Assembly: GCF_034140825.1 (NCBI RefSeq)
Contig: NC_089039.1
Location: 26,919,001-26,983,000, forward strand
Length of the DNA stretch: 64,000 bases
Reading direction: 5' to 3'
DNA from: Oryza sativa Japonica Group
Taxonomy: Eukaryota; Streptophyta; Magnoliopsida; Poales; Poaceae
The notes beneath the pieces are model-generated. The model was not told where the DNA came from and searched no databases. It was given only the letters and a program-made list of their open reading frames with translations. Below, piece after piece: positions 61,812-64,000 of the stretch. Position 1 is the first letter of the stretch. Each line of letters starts with the position of its first letter. The position numbers were made by a program, and so were the translations under genes.

Positions 61812-62536
61812 TAGTGGTCGTCGAAGCCCGAGTCCGCTCAGCCGGGAGCCGTGTCCAACTGCCTCAGGCTCGACGAGTTTTGATTGAAAAACTCCATTCT
61901 GGCTAGCTCGTGTCGCCTACTCGCCCTCTCGATCGTCCGTGCCACGGTCTCCCATGCGATGCGATCCCACCGTGTCGTGTCCGCCCCGTCGTCGGCAACG
62001 CGTACTACAGGAGGGAAAGCCGTCGTAGTGGACGCACAGTTCGTCCACTCTCCAGGATCCAGATCGTGCCGACGCACAGTTCGTCGTAGTGGACACTGGA
62101 CACAACCACCACGCCACCCCACCTCTATCTGCATGACATATGGGCCCACGATGTCGCGGACCCCACGCGCCAGCCTCTCCTAACACGTCCCCCGAGAAAG
62201 CCGTCGCCTCCTCCCCCCTTCTCCAAGCCCGAGACGTCCGAGAAAACCACATCACACGGCCCCACTTGTCAGCGACGCCAAGGTGGGTCCCACCTTTGCC
62301 ACTTGTGGCTTCTTCTCGCCGTTCAAATTTTGAATCCCCACGCGGCCACCGCTAATTGAACGGAACGGAACGGTTTGCTGCGGAGTTCGCGTCGTCGTGG
62401 ACGAAAAAGACAACGGCTAACTCCCCCTACCCCCACCACTTCTCCTCCTACTTCCATTTTGTCTCTCGCCTTGGCTTCTTCTTCTTCCTCCTCGCGCTGC
62501 CCCCACAGGAGGAGTTTGTGAGCTCTCTCAGCGTCG

Positions 62537-63136
62537 ATGGGGGCGTCGGGGAAGTGGATCAAGTCGCTGGTGAGCCTCAAGGCGGCGCCGGAGGGGACGA
62601 CGAAGGGGCGGAGGTGGACCCGGCTGTGGCGGAGCAGCTCGTCGGCGTCGGCGTCGGCGTCGACCGCGGGGGACGCGTCGGAGTCGGCGTCGTCGGAGGC
62701 CGACGCGTTCAGCTCGGTCGTCGCCGCCGTCGTCCGCGCGCCGCCCAGGGACTTCCGCGTCATCCGCCAGGAGTGGGCCGCCGTCCGCGTCCAGGCGGCC
62801 TTCCGCGCCTTCTTGGTAAGACACAGATTTTTCTGATGCTGCTCTTGATGTGGCGCGGTGGTGGTGATGCTGTGCTTTGCGTGGTGTGTCAATGGCGTGT
62901 GGAGTTAGGCGCGGCGGGCGTTGAAGGCGCTGAGAGGCATCGTGCGGCTGCAGGCGCTGGTGCGGGGGCGGCTGGTGCGGCGGCAGCTCGCCGTGACGCT
63001 CAAGTGCATGAACGCGCTGCTGCGGGTGCAGGAGCGCGCGCGGGAGCGGCGGGCGCGCTGCTCGGCGGATGGCCGGGACTCGCAGGACGCGGTCGGCGAG
63101 CGCGACGGCCGCGCCGACCCGATCAAACAAGCAGAG
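62537..63136 (+). CDS. IQD (IQ67-domain) calmodulin-binding protein, 5' part
   Basis: Exons 62537-62815 and 62909-63136 encode the first 169 residues; the donor GTACAT at 63137 opens an intron that reaches past the window. The protein starts [12 protein letters not shown] with a Ser/Ala-rich linker. The IQ67 domain then begins at [19 protein letters not shown], with the exon break at the conserved phase-0 site after FL, and continues through the second IQ motif [19 protein letters not shown] and [14 protein letters not shown]. The ATG context and the start MGxxGKW-K fit the family. IQDs bind calmodulin and often microtubules or kinesin light chain-related proteins, and shape cell growth. The member number is not assigned. 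Confidence 0.88.
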
Positions 63137-64000
63137 GTACATGGGAACACAGCCTGACCCGCGTGCTTCTCTTACGATTGATACGTGCAGTGCTATATCC
63201 TTCTTGCGTTAATTTCTGAATGCAAAAAATTGCATTGGTGGCGCTTCCTCTGTGCAGTGGATTAAAGAATCGAAATACTTGTGTAGTGGAGTATATATAA
63301 ATGGTAATCTGCATGCCATTTCTGCAAATTCGATGGCATTGCTCCATTTCTTGGGACTTTGGGAGTGGAATTTGGTAGAGTCAGATTGAAGTGTGCCTTC
63401 CATTTTCCTATATCGGTATGTAAGATGGGCCTCTAGCTCAACACTGGTACGTCTATGGCCCATGGGCTGTGTGAGTGTGTGGTTGAATTCACTCCCATGT
63501 AGGCTTTAATATTGCAACTACTCCCTCCGTTTCACAATGTAAGTCATTCTAACATTTCTCACATTCATATTGATGTAACATCAATCTAGATTCATTAACA
63601 TCAATATGAATGTGGGAAATGCTAGAATGACTTATATTGTGAAAAAGGAAGTATTTAGAACAAGATAGAGCTTGCACCAATCCAAATCAAAGTTATAAAG
63701 TAAGATTTTGAATTCAGTCCTCAAAATAGTTGTCTTACTGACATACAAAAATGATGTATTTATTTGGAGATCATTTGAAGGCTTGAAAATTGAAAATTGT
63801 TCTTTTTAGTTAAGTTATACTACTAGGTGTTATAATTTGAGAGGTTTGTACTGGTGCCTTAATTTGATTCCTTAAGAAGAAAGTGATGTATGACTTAATA
63901 TGGTGGGGGTACTTTTACCTGAAAATGACTTTTCGGACTGATAAGGACAATTAAGGTTCCTTTTTTAGTAATGATTGAGTCCATTAAGATTGTTGTTTTC
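63137..64000. other. IQD intron (open at the right edge) with one MITE
   Basis: AT-rich intron sequence after the donor at 63137. No IQD exon is recognised before the window ends. A TATATAAA word at about 63291-63298 is inside the intron and is not treated as a promoter. Confidence 0.55.
63521..63651. mobile_element. Stowaway-type MITE in the IQD intron
   Basis: Starts CTCCCTCCGTTTCACAATGT and ends ATTGTGAAAAAGGAAG, TA-flanked, 131 bases. It is almost perfectly self-complementary (AAGTCATTCTAACATTTC / GAAATGCTAGAATGACTT), which implies recent insertion. Confidence 0.88.

Larger units (their letters stand above)
58809..62536. other. MITE-rich gap with no convincing gene
   Basis: To about 59130 this is the GC-rich leader and promoter of the DUF4408-DUF761 gene. 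Four MITEs follow (listed separately). 60360-60560 is a G/C-homopolymer-rich stretch with palindromic CCCGCACGCGGGGG words, found in many rice repeats. 60770-60970 is GC-rich with an open frame but no domain. 61140-61270 is a repeat end related to 47770-47900. 61850-62500 is GC-rich and leads into the IQD gene. Confidence 0.45.

Overview
The window is nuclear DNA from a grass, almost certainly rice (Oryza sativa). The evidence is GT-AG introns, GC-rich first exons with GGC runs, many small rice-type MITEs (ends CTCCCTCCGTCCC next to TA; TAA-flanked Tourist-like ends), and proteins that read as rice orthologues (FEN1a, SWC4, a NAP1, a mitochondrial Cpn60, the GT64 enzyme GINT1). From memory, several of these sit next to one another on the long arm of rice chromosome 5. 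I could not check this by search.

Layout, left to right. A minus-strand first exon encoding a signal peptide (gene runs off the left edge). A divergent alpha/beta hydrolase (+, 7 exons). A PM-ANT1-like adenine nucleotide carrier (+, 2 exons). NAP1 histone chaperone (-, 11 exons, ends in CKQQ). A repeat-rich gap. An RTE1-homologue (-). A second repeat-rich gap with a foldback MITE pair. CGLD27/DUF1230 plastid protein (+). GINT1 sphingolipid glycosyltransferase (+). A damaged FBD-type F-box gene (-). FEN1 (-, 17 exons), divergent from a small complex-I-like mitochondrial protein (+). Mitochondrial Cpn60 (-, 17 exons). FBD F-box gene A (-). A broken Cpn60 exon copy. A broken F-box 3' piece (+). 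FBD F-box gene B (-). A MITE block. SWC4/DMAP1 (+, 16 exons). A DUF4408-DUF761 protein (-). A MITE-rich gap. The 5' part of an IQD calmodulin-binding gene (+, runs off the right edge).

Most genes are single-copy housekeeping genes: chromatin (NAP1, SWC4), replication/repair (FEN1), mitochondria (Cpn60, the ESSS-like protein), plastid (CGLD27) and membrane lipids (GINT1). They share no obvious pathway, and their promoters often carry GGCCCA/TGGGCC motifs. The fast-changing part is 38.5-47.1 kb. There a tandem duplication carried the 5' part of Cpn60 plus an F-box gene, leaving a dead Cpn60 exon between two intact F-box paralogues; a related F-box gene at 27.7-29.3 kb and a fragment of a close relative at 44.2-44.8 kb are both broken.

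I found no CRISPR, phage, operon or otherwise undescribed system. The strongest leads are the duplication block, three GC-AG introns and the compact divergent promoters. Exon borders were set by eye from splice consensus, frame and family alignment from memory. For every multi-exon gene complete in the window, the exon lengths sum to a multiple of three.
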